Counted from the first letter of the stretch, positions 8,438 through 18,315 are shown. The stretch: 64,000 nucleotides of DNA from Trogon surrucura (GCA_020746105.1 CM036657.1:5248417-5312416), one strand, 5' to 3'. Made by a program: numbers and translations. The notes: a model not told the origin generated them from the letters alone.

Positions 8438-10669
8438 ATGGGGAATTGCTTAAATGCGGATTGCTTGAATATGGAAAGACTCCAAAGCATCGGACGTGAG
8501 CCGATTTGGGAGCTGGAGAGCCGGAGGCAGGAGAATTCCAGGTGTGACCAAAAGGGCACCGGAGACCAGACTTTGAGTGGCCGATCAAGCCCCTGCCAAG
8601 GTAAGACCGCGATGGAAACTGACGCGGCAACTCGCCTCCTTGTTGATATACTCTCTAAGAGAGGAGAAAAAGTGAAGGAGCGAGCTATACTGGCCCTGAT
8701 CCAATGGGCTCGGAAGCAGGAGAAAATGAACGACCCGTCGTTAATCTTTAGCTCAACGGAATGGCGTGAAGTAGGAAATCTATTGTGGGACTGTACTTTA
8801 GAGGGAGGAAAAGAAGGAAAAGAAGCGAAAGGACTAGGAACTGTTTGGAAAACCGTAATACGCACTCTAGAAATCATGCAAACAGAAAATAAAGTTGCCG
8901 CGGCGGCGATCGAAGCGTTGGGGGGAGAGCAGGAAAGGAAAAAGGCAAAGGAAGAAAGCCCCTGCTCGTCCCGACTGGCGACATTTTTTCGGCTAGGACA
9001 GACACGCCCCATGAAGGGTACAGCGGCCCCGGTGTGCTCCTCTCTAAAAGACTTGTTACAGAAGCCGGTTGTAACTGAGCCAAACCCGGAAGCGGCGCTG
9101 CCGCGGGACTCGAGAGGCGCGGCCCAGCCGAAAGAGGAGGCACAGGGCGGAGCCGACTGTCGCCCGAAAATTAACCCTTTGATACCCTTTTCCGACGAGG
9201 ATTCTGAATCGGAACTGAGTCCTGACAAATCCGTCAGAGGTAATGATCACGTTATGCAGCGAACGGAGAGGCCTCGGACCAAGAAGGAGGAAGATCAAGA
9301 TGAACCTCTGAAAGAGATCCTGAACAAGCTCGCTGAATTATCAATTAGACAGCAAGAAATGGAAGAAACCCTTAAACCAGTTTCATCGTCACTTTGGAGA
9401 CAACCAGAAACCATTTCTAAGGTCCCGCGAGAGATTCAACCGTTATCCCATATAGTACCACCGGTTGAACCCTCAGCTCCCCCACTACCATCAGCTCCCT
9501 CATTCAAGCCTGACTTTCAAGCTCGAACCATAAAAGATCCTTTGCAACAGCGATGGAGCGGTGTCATCAGAGACGCTATAATAGAGGGAGATTGGGAAGC
9601 AGCCAGTTCGATTGCGTGTCCTGTTACTATTAATAATGGACACGGGACCTGGGAACCGCACGATTGGAAGATCTTACAGCAAGCAAAACAGACTGTCACC
9701 ACACATGGCATCCGATCAGAAGCTGCACGAAGTATTATACAATTCATTTTTACAGCAGACGTATTGTGCCCAAATGACTGCACTAATATTGCTTCGTTAT
9801 TATTAAGCCCATCACAGTATTTACTGTGGGAGAGAGAATGGAAAAGATTGGCTCTGGAAGAGGCCAACAAACACCGTGAAATTAACGATCCTTTATATGG
9901 GCTACAAGCAGATATGTTGACTGGTAGCGGAAATTATGCCACCACTGCAACCCAAGTGACGTATCCGACAATCATGCATCAAGTTTCTCAGACTCTGGCT
10001 CATCGAGCCCTGTTATCAGTCCCAGAAAAGAAAAAATCACCCCCGTATGCAACGGTACGACAAGGGACGACCGAACCATTTAATCAATTTGTTGATCGAT
10101 TGTCTGCTGCCATAAAGGACGCTACCGAGTTAACTGAGCCATTGCAAGAACACTTGTTCCGTACACTTGCTTTTGAAAATTCCAATTCAAGTACTAAAGC
10201 CATTTTGGCCACCTTACCACAGGGCGTGGGAGTGGATGAAATGTTATTACGAGCATCACGAGCAGAACAAAGCAGCCAAGCTGCAGCCTTTACTGCAACC
10301 ATGCAAGGTGCCATTGAAAGGCAAGGACACGTGATCGCAGCCGCTTTATCCAGAAGGAAAAACAGCCGGCGTGGTAATCCAAAGAAAAAAGCAGCCAGTG
10401 GGCCAGCAGCAGGACTGTGCTTTCGCTGCGGAGAATCCGGACACTGGAGAATAACATGCCAAAAGACTGTGTGGTGTCACATATGTAATAGTGACACCCA
10501 TGCTACTGTGGCATGCTGGAAGTCGGAAAACTACAAGCGCAGCGCGCAGGGGCCGCGCGCCAAGACACAAATCAGCGCCCAACCTCAACTGAAGCCACAG
10601 ACGGTTTCCTACAACGAAACAAACCCGCTACCTGGGGAAGCCTCGGCGTGGATGTGGCAACTGCAGTAG
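8438..10669 (+). CDS. gag: ERV-A Gag polyprotein, complete open frame
   Basis: The 743-residue frame is intact, the normal size for a betaretrovirus-like Gag. It starts MGNCLNAD four bases after the primer site, giving a possible N-myristoylation signal, and continues with a helical matrix-like domain (about 65-160). Residues about 344-356 contain two PSAP-type late-domain motifs for ESCRT recruitment. The capsid has the major homology region at about 540-560 (QGTTEPFNQFVDRL). Two nucleocapsid CCHC zinc knuckles are at 661-674 and 680-693, both CX2CX4HX4C. The 3' end overlaps the dUTPase-protease frame, which is offset by -1. I see no classical slippery heptamer; AAACCCG in the overlap has the right form but is an unlikely slip site. 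Confidence 0.93.
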   Translation: MGNCLNADCLNMERLQSIGREPIWELESRRQENSRCDQKGTGDQTLSGRSSPCQGKTAMETDAATRLLVDILSKRGEKVKERAILALIQWARKQEKMNDPSLIFSSTEWREVGNLLWDCTLEGGKEGKEAKGLGTVWKTVIRTLEIMQTENKVAAAAIEALGGEQERKKAKEESPCSSRLATFFRLGQTRPMKGTAAPVCSSLKDLLQKPVVTEPNPEAALPRDSRGAAQPKEEAQGGADCRPKINPLIPFSDEDSESELSPDKSVRGNDHVMQRTERPRTKKEEDQDEPLKEILNKLAELSIRQQEMEETLKPVSSSLWRQPETISKVPREIQPLSHIVPPVEPSAPPLPSAPSFKPDFQARTIKDPLQQRWSGVIRDAIIEGDWEAASSIACPVTINNGHGTWEPHDWKILQQAKQTVTTHGIRSEAARSIIQFIFTADVLCPNDCTNIASLLLSPSQYLLWEREWKRLALEEANKHREINDPLYGLQADMLTGSGNYATTATQVTYPTIMHQVSQTLAHRALLSVPEKKKSPPYATVRQGTTEPFNQFVDRLSAAIKDATELTEPLQEHLFRTLAFENSNSSTKAILATLPQGVGVDEMLLRASRAEQSSQAAAFTATMQGAIERQGHVIAAALSRRKNSRRGNPKKKAASGPAAGLCFRCGESGHWRITCQKTVWCHICNSDTHATVACWKSENYKRSAQGPRAKTQISAQPQLKPQTVSYNETNPLPGEASAWMWQLQ

Positions 10670-11346
10670 AAGTTACACTGCAAGACAAACAAGTAGCGTT
10701 AATCCCGACAACTGCATTTGGCCCATTATTTTCAACTGACTCTTTTGTTGGAGGGTTGCTGCTGGGACGGTCATCTACCAGCAAACAAGGAGTTGTAGTA
10801 TTACCAGGAGTTATTGATGCCGACTATACAGGTCAAATAAAGATTATGGCTTATGCATTACAACCACCTGTCACCATTCCAAAAGGAAGCAAGATTGCCC
10901 AGATTGTTGCCCTTGAAGCACCCCATCTACATCAGCCACATCCAAAAGAGGGACAAAAGCAAAGAGGAGATGAAGGCTTTGGGTCATCGGGATTTGACAT
11001 CTTCTTGACACTAGACATGAATTCCCGGCCACAAAGAAGAGTCACCCTACAACGAGGGGAAAGTCAAGTTCAGTTAAGACCAATGCTTGACACCGGAGCG
11101 GATGTCACCATCATTAATCAAACATACTGGCCACCCACATGGCCCCTGCAGGCTCCCATGACACAAATTGTGGGAGTGGGAGGAATGAAAACTCCTCAAT
11201 CCAGTAGAGACCCTGTGACTATAGTTTTTGAAGATGGACAACAAATAGTCTTTCGGCCATATGTAATGCAGTTACCTTCAACTCTTCAAGGCCTGATAGG
11301 CAGAGACTTGCTGTCTCAACTCGGAATGGTATTAACCACTGATTAG
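10513..11346 (+). CDS. pro: ERV-A dUTPase-protease, open frame
   Basis: This frame would be read by -1 frameshifting from gag, so its first codons (up to about 10640) are not a real start. The N-terminal half is a dUTPase with the motifs LLLGRSS, GVIDADYTGQI and IPKGSKIAQIV, which keeps dUTP out of viral DNA. The C-terminal half is the aspartic protease with MLDTGADVTII at about residue 190 and GLIGRDLL near the end. A dUTPase fused to protease marks betaretrovirus-like (ERVK-type) viruses. No stop or frameshift is seen and the catalytic motifs look complete. Confidence 0.92.
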   Translation: MLEVGKLQAQRAGAARQDTNQRPTSTEATDGFLQRNKPATWGSLGVDVATAVEVTLQDKQVALIPTTAFGPLFSTDSFVGGLLLGRSSTSKQGVVVLPGVIDADYTGQIKIMAYALQPPVTIPKGSKIAQIVALEAPHLHQPHPKEGQKQRGDEGFGSSGFDIFLTLDMNSRPQRRVTLQRGESQVQLRPMLDTGADVTIINQTYWPPTWPLQAPMTQIVGVGGMKTPQSSRDPVTIVFEDGQQIVFRPYVMQLPSTLQGLIGRDLLSQLGMVLTTD

Positions 11347-11364
11347 CATTTATCATGACGGCCA

Positions 11365-12222
11365 CTGCCGAACAGCCGCCCATACAAAAGATTACCTGTA
11401 TGGGTGGAGCAGTGGCCGATGACTAGAGACAGGCTGCGAATAGCAGAACAAACAAAAGTGCTTGAACAAGTAACTGCTAAATTACAAACAGGATGGAGTG
11501 CACGCCATCTTGAGAATCACCCCCTGTCATTGCTTATCATCAATACAGATTCCAATCCTCTTGCCATTGTGCTTCAATGGCAAAAGAAAAAGGGGGAAGA
11601 ATCCCCTGGAGAGTCAGCAAGAATAATAGAATGGGTATTCTTACCGGTGCAACCTAAATTTCGCCTAATGAAAAGAACAGAAGCCATCGCCGCGTTGATC
11701 CGAAAGGGCCGATCTCGAATAATGGAAATAGATGGGTTGGAGCTGGCAGACATTAGTATTCCCATTAGAAATGAAGACTTGGAATGGCAACTGCGGCACT
11801 CCATCGAAATCCAGGAAGCATCGCTGGGCTACTCTGGTCTGGTTCACAACAAGCGTCCTAAGGGCCCACTATGGCAAGTAATTGAGCAACACAAATGGCT
11901 AGAAAAACCCCTGTGCTCAAAGCAACCAGTGGATGGAAGGACGATCTTCAAAGACGCAGGGCAGAAGACGAGAAGCGCAGCAGGTGTCTGGCAACAACAG
12001 GGAGCGTGGAAGCAACATACAATCCAGGGTGACGTTGCAGATAGCTTACAAGTACTCGAACTGAAAGCTGTACGTTGGACTTTCCAGAATTGGAGCAGAG
12101 AGCCTCTCAATGTGGTTTCTGATTCCTTATATGTTGTTAGGGTTGATAGTAATAACCAGCAAAGTGAGCTTTCTTTAGCTAAAAGCAAGGTGGGGGAAAC
12201 CAGCTGCCTTTTGCTTTGTTAG
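11365..12222 (+). pseudogene. pol: ERV-A pol remnant (RT start joined to RT connection and RNase H)
   Basis: The frame opens with the RT N-terminal motif LPVWVEQWP and runs about 40 residues. It then jumps in frame (near 11515-11525) to the RT connection domain (NPLAIVLQW), so fingers, palm and the catalytic YxDD box are missing. RNase H follows with three of its acidic residues visible: IFKDAG, the Glu in ELKAV, and VSDS. It breaks off at about 12165 before the last RNase H motif. No integrase is present. The remnant cannot copy DNA. Confidence 0.88.
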
Positions 12223-12515
12223 AAGTGTGTGATTAAGGACCAAAGTAGATAGGGAGACTCCCTTGTATTCTTCTTTCAGCCCTGGCCAAGCTGTGGGAAG
12301 AATTCAACGGGGCAAACAACACCAGATGTTCCCGCATTCAACGTATGTAAGGTTGTTTATTTAATAGTATAAGTGCTGGACCCTCTTGCAGCGACTTCGG
12401 AAACCTCACCTACGGGTGGATGCACTGCGTAGGACTTCCCAATTGTCGGGAGGGTTCTCCAGAAACCTCGCTGCAACAGGGGCTCCCCAGCGACTGCGGG
12501 TCTGGATGATTTAGG
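12218..12515 (+). repeat. LTR-X fragment inside ERV-A
   Basis: From about 12300 to 12515 this is clearly homologous to the reverse complement of 63785-64000 (shared blocks such as ATGTAAGGTTGTTTATT, CACTGCGTAGGACTTCCCA and GGGGCTCCCCAGCGACTGCGG). In the right-edge copy a TATAAAAG box lies in this region, so the piece is probably an LTR promoter region of another ERV. It occupies the place where RNase H end, integrase and most of env should be. The left limit (TGTTAG at 12218) is a guess. Confidence 0.75.
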
Positions 12516-12545
12516 GTGATGGGTGTGAGAACTTTGACAGGATGA

Positions 12546-12694
12546 ATTAAGAGTTTAGTTAAGACATTTTTGGTTATTGCAGTTTTAATTGTTATAGGCT
12601 TAGTTATGTTTAGTTGTTTGAGAAATATAATCAAGAAAATGATAAGCAAGCTAGCGGATGAAGCCTGGGTTGTCCAAAAAGAAAAAGGGGGATA
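12546..12694 (+). pseudogene. env: ERV-A env remnant: membrane anchor and tail
   Basis: The short frame encodes a hydrophobic membrane span rich in Val, Ile and Leu, then a basic/amphipathic tail (LRNIIKKMISKLADEAW). This is typical of the C-terminus of a retroviral transmembrane subunit, and it runs into the polypurine tract and the 3' LTR. The surface subunit, fusion peptide and ectodomain are deleted. No ATG is near its start. Confidence 0.75.
12676..12691 (+). other. ERV-A polypurine tract
   Basis: Sixteen purines (AAAAAGAAAAAGGGGG) end three bases before the 3' LTR, the normal place for plus-strand DNA priming. Confidence 0.93.
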
Positions 12695-13071
12695 TGTAGA
12701 GGAATTTCTTGTGGAGCAGAGGTGCAGTATAACTTTAAAAGCGTGGACAACCCAGCTTAGGCCTAAACAGAGGCTCTGTCCTTGAAGCTGCCTTGGAACA
12801 CGGGGAGGAGGAGGTTTTATCTGTTTTGTGAAGAGCCTTGCCAGGGGGAGAAAGGGGGGGTGAGAGCCGCTTGCATAGTGGAATGGCACTACCCAATAAA
12901 ACGCTGGCGCGTGTGAACCTGTAACTGACCAACTCGGTTAAGGGGCAGGCGCGGGGACACTGCTGAACTGTATATCTTGAGCTGTCCGGAGCAATAAAGG
13001 GAGAACTACTTGAAGCTATATCGGTGGGATTCGTCTTTGTCTTGACCGGCTCTCCGACAGGACCCTCTTCA
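12695..13071 (+). repeat. ERV-A 3' LTR
   Basis: 377 bp, identical to the 5' LTR except at one base. The poly(A) signal is at 12993-12998. It is followed directly by the target duplication GCTACT and the interrupted ERV-B RT. Confidence 0.95.
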
Positions 13072-13077
13072 GCTACT

Positions 13078-14382
13078 AAAACAGTGCATCGACGACAATA
13101 TCGTACCAACCGAGACTCTGTAGTCCCCATCCATAAGCTGATACTTCAACTAGAGAGCCAAGGAGTGATCAGCAAAGCTCGCTCACCATTTAACAGTCCT
13201 ATCTGTCCTGTGCGAAAGTCTGATGGAGAACGGAGATTGACTGTAGACTATAGTGGCCTAAATGAGGTTACACCACCCATGAGTGCTGCCGTGCTGGACA
13301 TGTTAGACCTTCAGTATGAGCTGGAGTCAAAGGCAGCTCAGTGGTATGCCACAATTGACATTGCTAATGCGTTTTGCTCTATTCCTATAGCAGCAGAGTG
13401 CAGGCCACAGTTTGATTTCACCTGGAGGGGTATCCAGTACACCTGGAACCGACTGCCCCAGGGGTGGAAACACAGCCCTACCATCTGCCATGGACTGATC
13501 CAGACTGCCCTGGAGAGGGGTGGAGCTCTGGAACATCTGCAGTACATGGATGACATCATCATATGGGGTAACACAGCATAAGAAGTTTTCATGAAAGGTA
13601 AGAAAATAATTGAGATTCTTTTGGATGCTAGTTTTGCCATAAAGAGAAGCAAGGTCAAGGGACCTGCACGAGAGATCCAGTATTTGGGAGTGAAATGGCA
13701 AGATGGGCGTCGCCAGATCCCAATAGACGTGATTGACACAATATCAGCTATGTTGCCACCAACTAACAAAAAAGAAACACAATCCTTCTTAGGTACTGTG
13801 GGTTTCTGGAGAATGCATATTCCTGGTTATAGTCAGATTGTGAAACCTCTTTTTGATGTGACTCAAAAGAAAAACAAATTTCAATGGGACCCTGAACAGC
13901 AACAGGCCTTTGAACAAATCAAACAAGAGATTGTACAGGCAGTAGCTCTTGGGCCAATCCGAACAGGGCAAGATATTAAAAATTTACTATACACCGCAGC
14001 TGGGGACAATGGTCCTGCCTGGAGTCTCTGGCAGAGGGCACCAGGAGAAACTCGAGGTCGACCCTTAGGATTTTGGAGCCGAAAATATCGAGGCTCTGAG
14101 GCCAACTATACTGCAACTGAAAAAGAAATACTGGTCACATATGAAGGGGTTAAAGTTGCTTCGGAAGTGATTGGTACTGAGGCACAGCTTCTCCTAGTAC
14201 CACGAATATCAGTCCTAAACTGGATGTTCAAGAGTAAAGTTCCTTCCACACATCATGCCACCGATGATGCTACATAGAGTAAATGGACTGCCCTAATTAC
14301 ACAGAGAGCTCGAATGGGTCATCACAATTGTCCAGGACTTTTAGAGGTGATCGCAGACTGACCACAAGGTAAAGACCTTGCA
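13078..14382 (+). pseudogene. pol: ERV-B reverse transcriptase, with in-frame stops
   Basis: The frame continues the ERV-B protease across ERV-A. It contains the RT fingers/palm motifs (PVRKSDGERRLTVDY, LPQGWKHSPTICH), the catalytic box YMDDIIIWG at about 13545-13570, and the thumb/connection (FLGTVGFWRMHIPGY). Three stops lie in the single frame: TAA at 13579-13581, TAG at 14275-14277 and TGA at about 14358-14360. The last is also present in ERV-D, so it predates these two copies or is a family trait. The motifs fit ERVL-type pol. Confidence 0.9.
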
Positions 14383-14900
14383 ATGCCCCCTAAGGAGGTG
14401 GTGACATGTGCTGAAGAAACTCCACCATATAATCAGTTACCAGACAATGAGAAGCAGTACGCCCTATTTACTGATGGATCTTGCCGCCTTGTAGGAAATC
14501 ATCATAAGTGGAAAGCTGCTGTGTGGAGTCCCACACGATGTGTTGCAGAGGCAACTGAGGGACAAGGTGGATCGAGTCAGTTTGCAGAGGTAAAAGCCAT
14601 CCAGCTGGCCTTAGACATTGCTGAACAGGAAAAATGACCAGTGCTCTATCTCTATACTGACTCATGGATGGTGGAAAATGCTTTTTGGGGTTGGTTAAAA
14701 CAGTGGAAGCACAATAACTGGCAGCGCAGAGGTAAGCCTATTTGGGCTGTTGAACTATTGCAAGACATTGCTACTCGGCTAGAGAACTTAGTTGTAAAGG
14801 TACGTCACGTAGATGCTCATGTGCCCAAAAGTCGTGCCACTGAGGAACATCGACACAACCAGCAAGTGGATCAGGCTGCTCAAGTGTTCCAAATAGACTT
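14383..14900 (+). pseudogene. pol: ERV-B RNase H, one in-frame stop
   Basis: The RNase H domain follows RT in the same frame. Catalytic residues are visible in ALFTDGSC, the Glu in AEVKAIQ and YTDSWMV. A TGA at 14635-14637 breaks it; the ERV-D copy has TGG there. The domain passes directly into integrase. Confidence 0.88.
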
Positions 14901-15768
14901 GGACTGGGAACACAAAGGTGAACTGTTTCTAGCTCGGTGGGCCCATGACACTTCAGGACATCAAGGAAGAGATGGAACATACAGATGGGCTCGTGACCGA
15001 GGGGTGGATTTAACTATGGACGCTATTGCGCAGGTCATCCATGATTGTGAAATATGCGCCGAAATTAAGCAAGCTAAGCGATTAAAACCTTTGTGGTATG
15101 GGGAACGATGGTTAAAATATAGGTATGGGGAGGCCTGGCAGATTGATTACATCACACTTCCTCTAACTCGGCAGGATAAGCGCTATGTGCTCCCTATGGT
15201 GGAAGCAACCACTGGATGGTTAAAAACGTATCCTGTGCCTCACGCCACTGCTCAAAACACTATCTTGGGCCTAGAAAAGCAGATCTTGTGGCGACACAGC
15301 ACTCCAGAAAGAATTGAACCAGATAATGGGACTCGTTTCAAAAACAATCTTATAGACAATTGGGCTAAAGAACATGGAATTGAATGGGTATATCATATCC
15401 CTTATCATGCACAAGCCTCGGGGAAAACTGAACGATACAATGGACTGTTAAAAACTACCCTGAAAGCAATGGGAGGTGGAACTTTTACAAACTGGGACAA
15501 GCATTTAGCACATGCCACCTGGTTAGTTAACACCAGAAAATCCATCAATCATGCTGGTCCTGCTCATTCAGACCCTTTACATACAGTAGAGGGAGATAAA
15601 GTCCCTGTGGTGTATGAAAGGAATTTGTTGGGGAAGACTGTCTGGGTATTTCCTGCTTCGGGCAAAGGCAAACCCATTCGTGGGGCTGCTTTCACTCAAG
15701 GACCTGGGACTACTTGGAGGGTGATGATGAAAGATGGTGAAGTTCAATGTGTACCTCAAGAAATTTAA
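14901..15768 (+). pseudogene. pol: ERV-B integrase
   Basis: It is open to its stop at 15766-15768. The zinc-binding His and Cys residues are visible (HDTSGHQG, CEIC). The catalytic triad is D in WQIDYITLP, D in IEPDNGTRF and E in SGKTERYNG. The C-terminal part ends near EVQCVPQEI. By itself this stretch looks intact, but it can only be made as part of the broken Pol. Confidence 0.9.
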
Positions 15769-16122
15769 CTCTGGGTGAGAATACTCGATTTAATCCTGTA
15801 TGATGTTGTTACATAATACTAACAGTGTCCAATAAGCGTTTTTCAGAATAATAACCAGTGATGACCAGAGTTGACCTCATCGAGTGACATCCAGCAACTG
15901 AGCTAGCCTCATCGAGTGACGTCCAGTAACTTCTTCGAAATGAAGCTACAACCTATGGACACGATCTGTACTGAATCTCACATGAACTTTCCTGCCCTGA
16001 GAGACTGCTATGATGGATGGAACCCAGGATTCTGAACTTCATGAACTTACTGAACTTTTCCTCTAAGTAGATCATTAGCTCGTGATCAGTATGACATAAA
16101 TGGTATGGAATAAGGGGTGGAA
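15769..16122 (+). other. ERV-B 3' non-coding stretch and polypurine tract
   Basis: Between integrase and the 3' LTR there is no env and no credible frame. It ends in the purine-rich AAGGGGTGGAA (about 16112-16122), the likely plus-strand primer. The same stretch, in reverse orientation, lies at 45091-45481 in ERV-D, so it is a family feature. Confidence 0.8.
15875..15930 (+). repeat. Two-copy direct repeat downstream of ERV-B pol
   Basis: CCTCATCGAGTGAC(A/G)TCCAG(C/T)AAC occurs twice with a 32-base period. ERV-D keeps a diverged version of both units (about 45290-45340, reversed). Confidence 0.8.
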
Positions 16123-16924
16123 TGTCCTGGGTTTAGCTAAAAACTCAGTCCTGTTTAGTGATTTTTACTTTCCAGTTTAGTGTCTTCTAAAAGGCTGCAC
16201 GTTCTGAAGTCAGCAGCATGTTTTTGCAGACAGTGTGTGCTACTGGCAGTGATAACACCTGATGTTTACAGTCACTGCCTGGGGCTGGGATGCAGAAAGG
16301 CTCTTGCTGATACTTATTCCTGTAGTGACCAAGGCCACTGCTGGCTCTTGTGTGCCACGCTGGGGGTGCTGGGTAGCAAGAGGGGTCACAAGGAAGTAAA
16401 AGGTTGCACCTCCGGGGGGTAATAGACAGGACAGGTGACCAACGAGAGTATTCCATCCCATATACGTCATATTTAGTGTAAATTGAGTGATCACGAGAAT
16501 TTTGTCCCTTTTCGCCCTTTTTCACCCTTTTCTGCAATGGCTGGTGTCCAGGGAGGACTCCATCTGACCTTCTGCTTTTGATCTGGATCCTGAGTTCCTG
16601 AATCCAGCTCCCTGTATCCAGCTCCCTTTAGTCGCTGAGCCTGGGGCTTCCCCAGTGCCTCCTGCTCTGCAGTATCAGTGGGGATTGCTGTCAGGGGAGA
16701 GTCGGGTTTGATATCGGACTTCTATCTATAGTTGTATATAGTTCTTTACTTTTATCATTTCACTATTATTTCTATTATTGTTTCATTAAAGCTGTTCTAC
16801 TTTTTCTTCCCTAACCAGTAAGTTTCTCTGCCTCATTCCCTTTTCCTTCCCGTTTTGGGGGGGGAAGAGGGGGTTAGAGAGCGTCTGTCTGTGTTAGTGG
16901 CCAGCTCAGCCTTAACCCGTGATA
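16123..16924 (+). repeat. ERV-B 3' LTR
   Basis: 802 bp, from TGTCCTGGGTTTAGC to CCCGTGATA, so the usual terminal CA is mutated to TA. It aligns over its length to the solo LTR at 31767-32590 and the ERV-D LTR at 44269-45090. The poly(A) signal is ATTAAA near 16790. Confidence 0.92.
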
Positions 16925-16984
16925 GGTTTTGTTTTTTGACTAAGCTGGGGGTTTGTAAAATGCCAAGAAATGTTTAAGACAAAC

Positions 16985-17450
16985 ATTCATGCATCTGTCC
17001 ACTACAGACACCACTTGTCACTGATCTCCACTTGGACATTGAGCCATTGACCACAACTCTTTGAGTGCAATCTTCCAGCCAGTTCCTTATCTACCGAGTG
17101 GTCCAGTCATCAAATCCATGTCTTTCCAACTTGGAGACCAGGATGTCGTGTGGGACAGTGTCTAAGGCCTTGCACAATTCCAGGTAGATGACATCAGTTG
17201 CTTTTCCCTTGTTAAATGCTTGTGTTACTCCATCATAAAAAGCCACACAATTTGTCAGGCAGGATTTTCCCTTGGTAAAGTAATGTTGGTTGCCACCAAT
17301 CACCTCCACGTTTTCCATGTGCCATAACAGAGCCTTCAGAAGGATCTGCTCCATGATCTTGCCAGGCACAGAGGTGAGACTGACTGACCTAAGCGATTCC
17401 AGCAGAAACCAGGCGAATCTTTGCTCACTTGGACGGTGCGGCTGTATGAT
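16985..17450 (-). mobile_element. CR1 LINE fragment (RT region)
   Basis: The - strand encodes ORF2 reverse transcriptase blocks ([38 protein letters not shown]) with both ends missing. It is an old, diverged copy. Confidence 0.88.
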
Positions 17451-17485
17451 TGGGAACGTCTGGAATGACATTGGATGCTGTGGAT

Positions 17486-17977
17486 AGCAAGAAGTTTGTA
17501 ATGTTGAGTTCTGATTCTTTTGTGCAAGATGTTTTCCAAAGTTATGATCAGGGAGATACTGTTTTATTAGCCCTAGCAGTTGTAGGTTGCAACTGCAAAT
17601 ACCCCATGGAGGGGGATTGGCCGGGAGGAGACCATCCCTGGTGCACATTACGAGACTGCATACAGCATCTCAAAGAGGAAGGGATGAAAGCTGCCATTTT
17701 CACAGGAGATGAGGACACTATGTTACAGAATGGGTTAACTGCACCCATTAGGAATAAAATCATTAAAACTGTTCTGCCTGCATATAACAGTGTAAATGAA
17801 ACAGGGAATCCCATAGTGGCAGTAATTGAGAAAGTACAACAGCTGGAAGATTTAGAGGAGTGGGATCCAAAGCAAAATGCAGGGCATAGTGATAGGAATG
17901 AAAATAATAAAGCTGAAAATAACAGAATCTCACAGAAAGACATGTTTGTTGCCTTGTTAAAAGATGGGGTGAGTTGA
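17486..17977 (+). pseudogene. gag: ERV-F gag-like frame
   Basis: About 160 residues encode a matrix/capsid-like region with [20 protein letters not shown] followed by LTAPIRNKII and a charged Asn/Glu/Lys-rich end. I infer gag from position upstream of a protease and general composition; no zinc knuckle or major homology region is visible. Confidence 0.55.
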
Positions 17978-18315
17978 GATTGATGGAATTCCTACAAATG
18001 AGATGTGGAGGTTATATAAACAGCAAGGACTAAATAAGTAAGAAGGTAAATAGTCATAGCCAGTAAAGGTTCATAGAAGCACCAGAGAGTGCAGCTCAAC
18101 CTTCTGCCCCACCTCTTGAACCTCGATGGGATGCCGCACTCCCCAGCAGAGGGCCCCCCGCTGGAGAGTCAAACAATCCAGGGGGTAAGGAGGATTGGGG
18201 CAGTTTGATGATATGTATCCCTGGCGTGTTGTTAAAACCCTCCTTGGACAGTTAGAAGAGATAAAGACGGATTGAAAGGAGGGCCAAGCTCTGATATAAG
18301 GGTGGTTGCTTATAT

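Larger units (their letters stand above)
8038..13071 (+). mobile_element. ERV-A: young, internally deleted class II provirus
   Basis: This is a complete provirus of 5034 bp with a perfect 6-bp target duplication GCTACT (8032-8037 and 13072-13077) and 377-bp LTRs that differ at one position (8068 versus 12725). Internally it keeps the primer site, an open gag, an open dUTPase-protease, the two ends of RT/RNase H, the last part of the Env transmembrane subunit and the polypurine tract. Most of RT, all of integrase and nearly all of env are gone, so it could only have spread with proteins supplied by a relative. It lies in sense orientation in the ERV-B RT. Confidence 0.95.
4494..16924 (+). mobile_element. 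ERV-B: ERVL-like (class III) provirus, heavily invaded
   Basis: The order is partial 5' LTR, Lys-1,2-type primer site, leader, gag, protease, RT, RNase H, integrase, a 350-base non-coding stretch, polypurine tract and 3' LTR. There is no env, as expected for ERVL. Later guests are ERV-C in the 5' LTR, a 613-bp solo LTR in protease (7183-7795) and the complete provirus ERV-A in the start of RT (8038-13071). Without guests it is about 6.8 kb. Coding regions carry only scattered in-frame stops (6105, 13579, 14275, about 14358, 14635), so it is old but not ancient. ERV-D at 44269-51828 is a second copy of the family. Confidence 0.9.

Noticed and set aside
10513..10669. A canonical retroviral slippery heptamer for the ERV-A gag/pro shift
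   Set aside because: Only weak candidates were found (AAACCCG and GGAAAAC), neither a known efficient site, so no site is annotated.
17450..17977. Possible host gene in the ERV-F gag-like frame
   Set aside because: It is followed by an ERVL protease and RT start in the same orientation, so a retroviral remnant explains it better.
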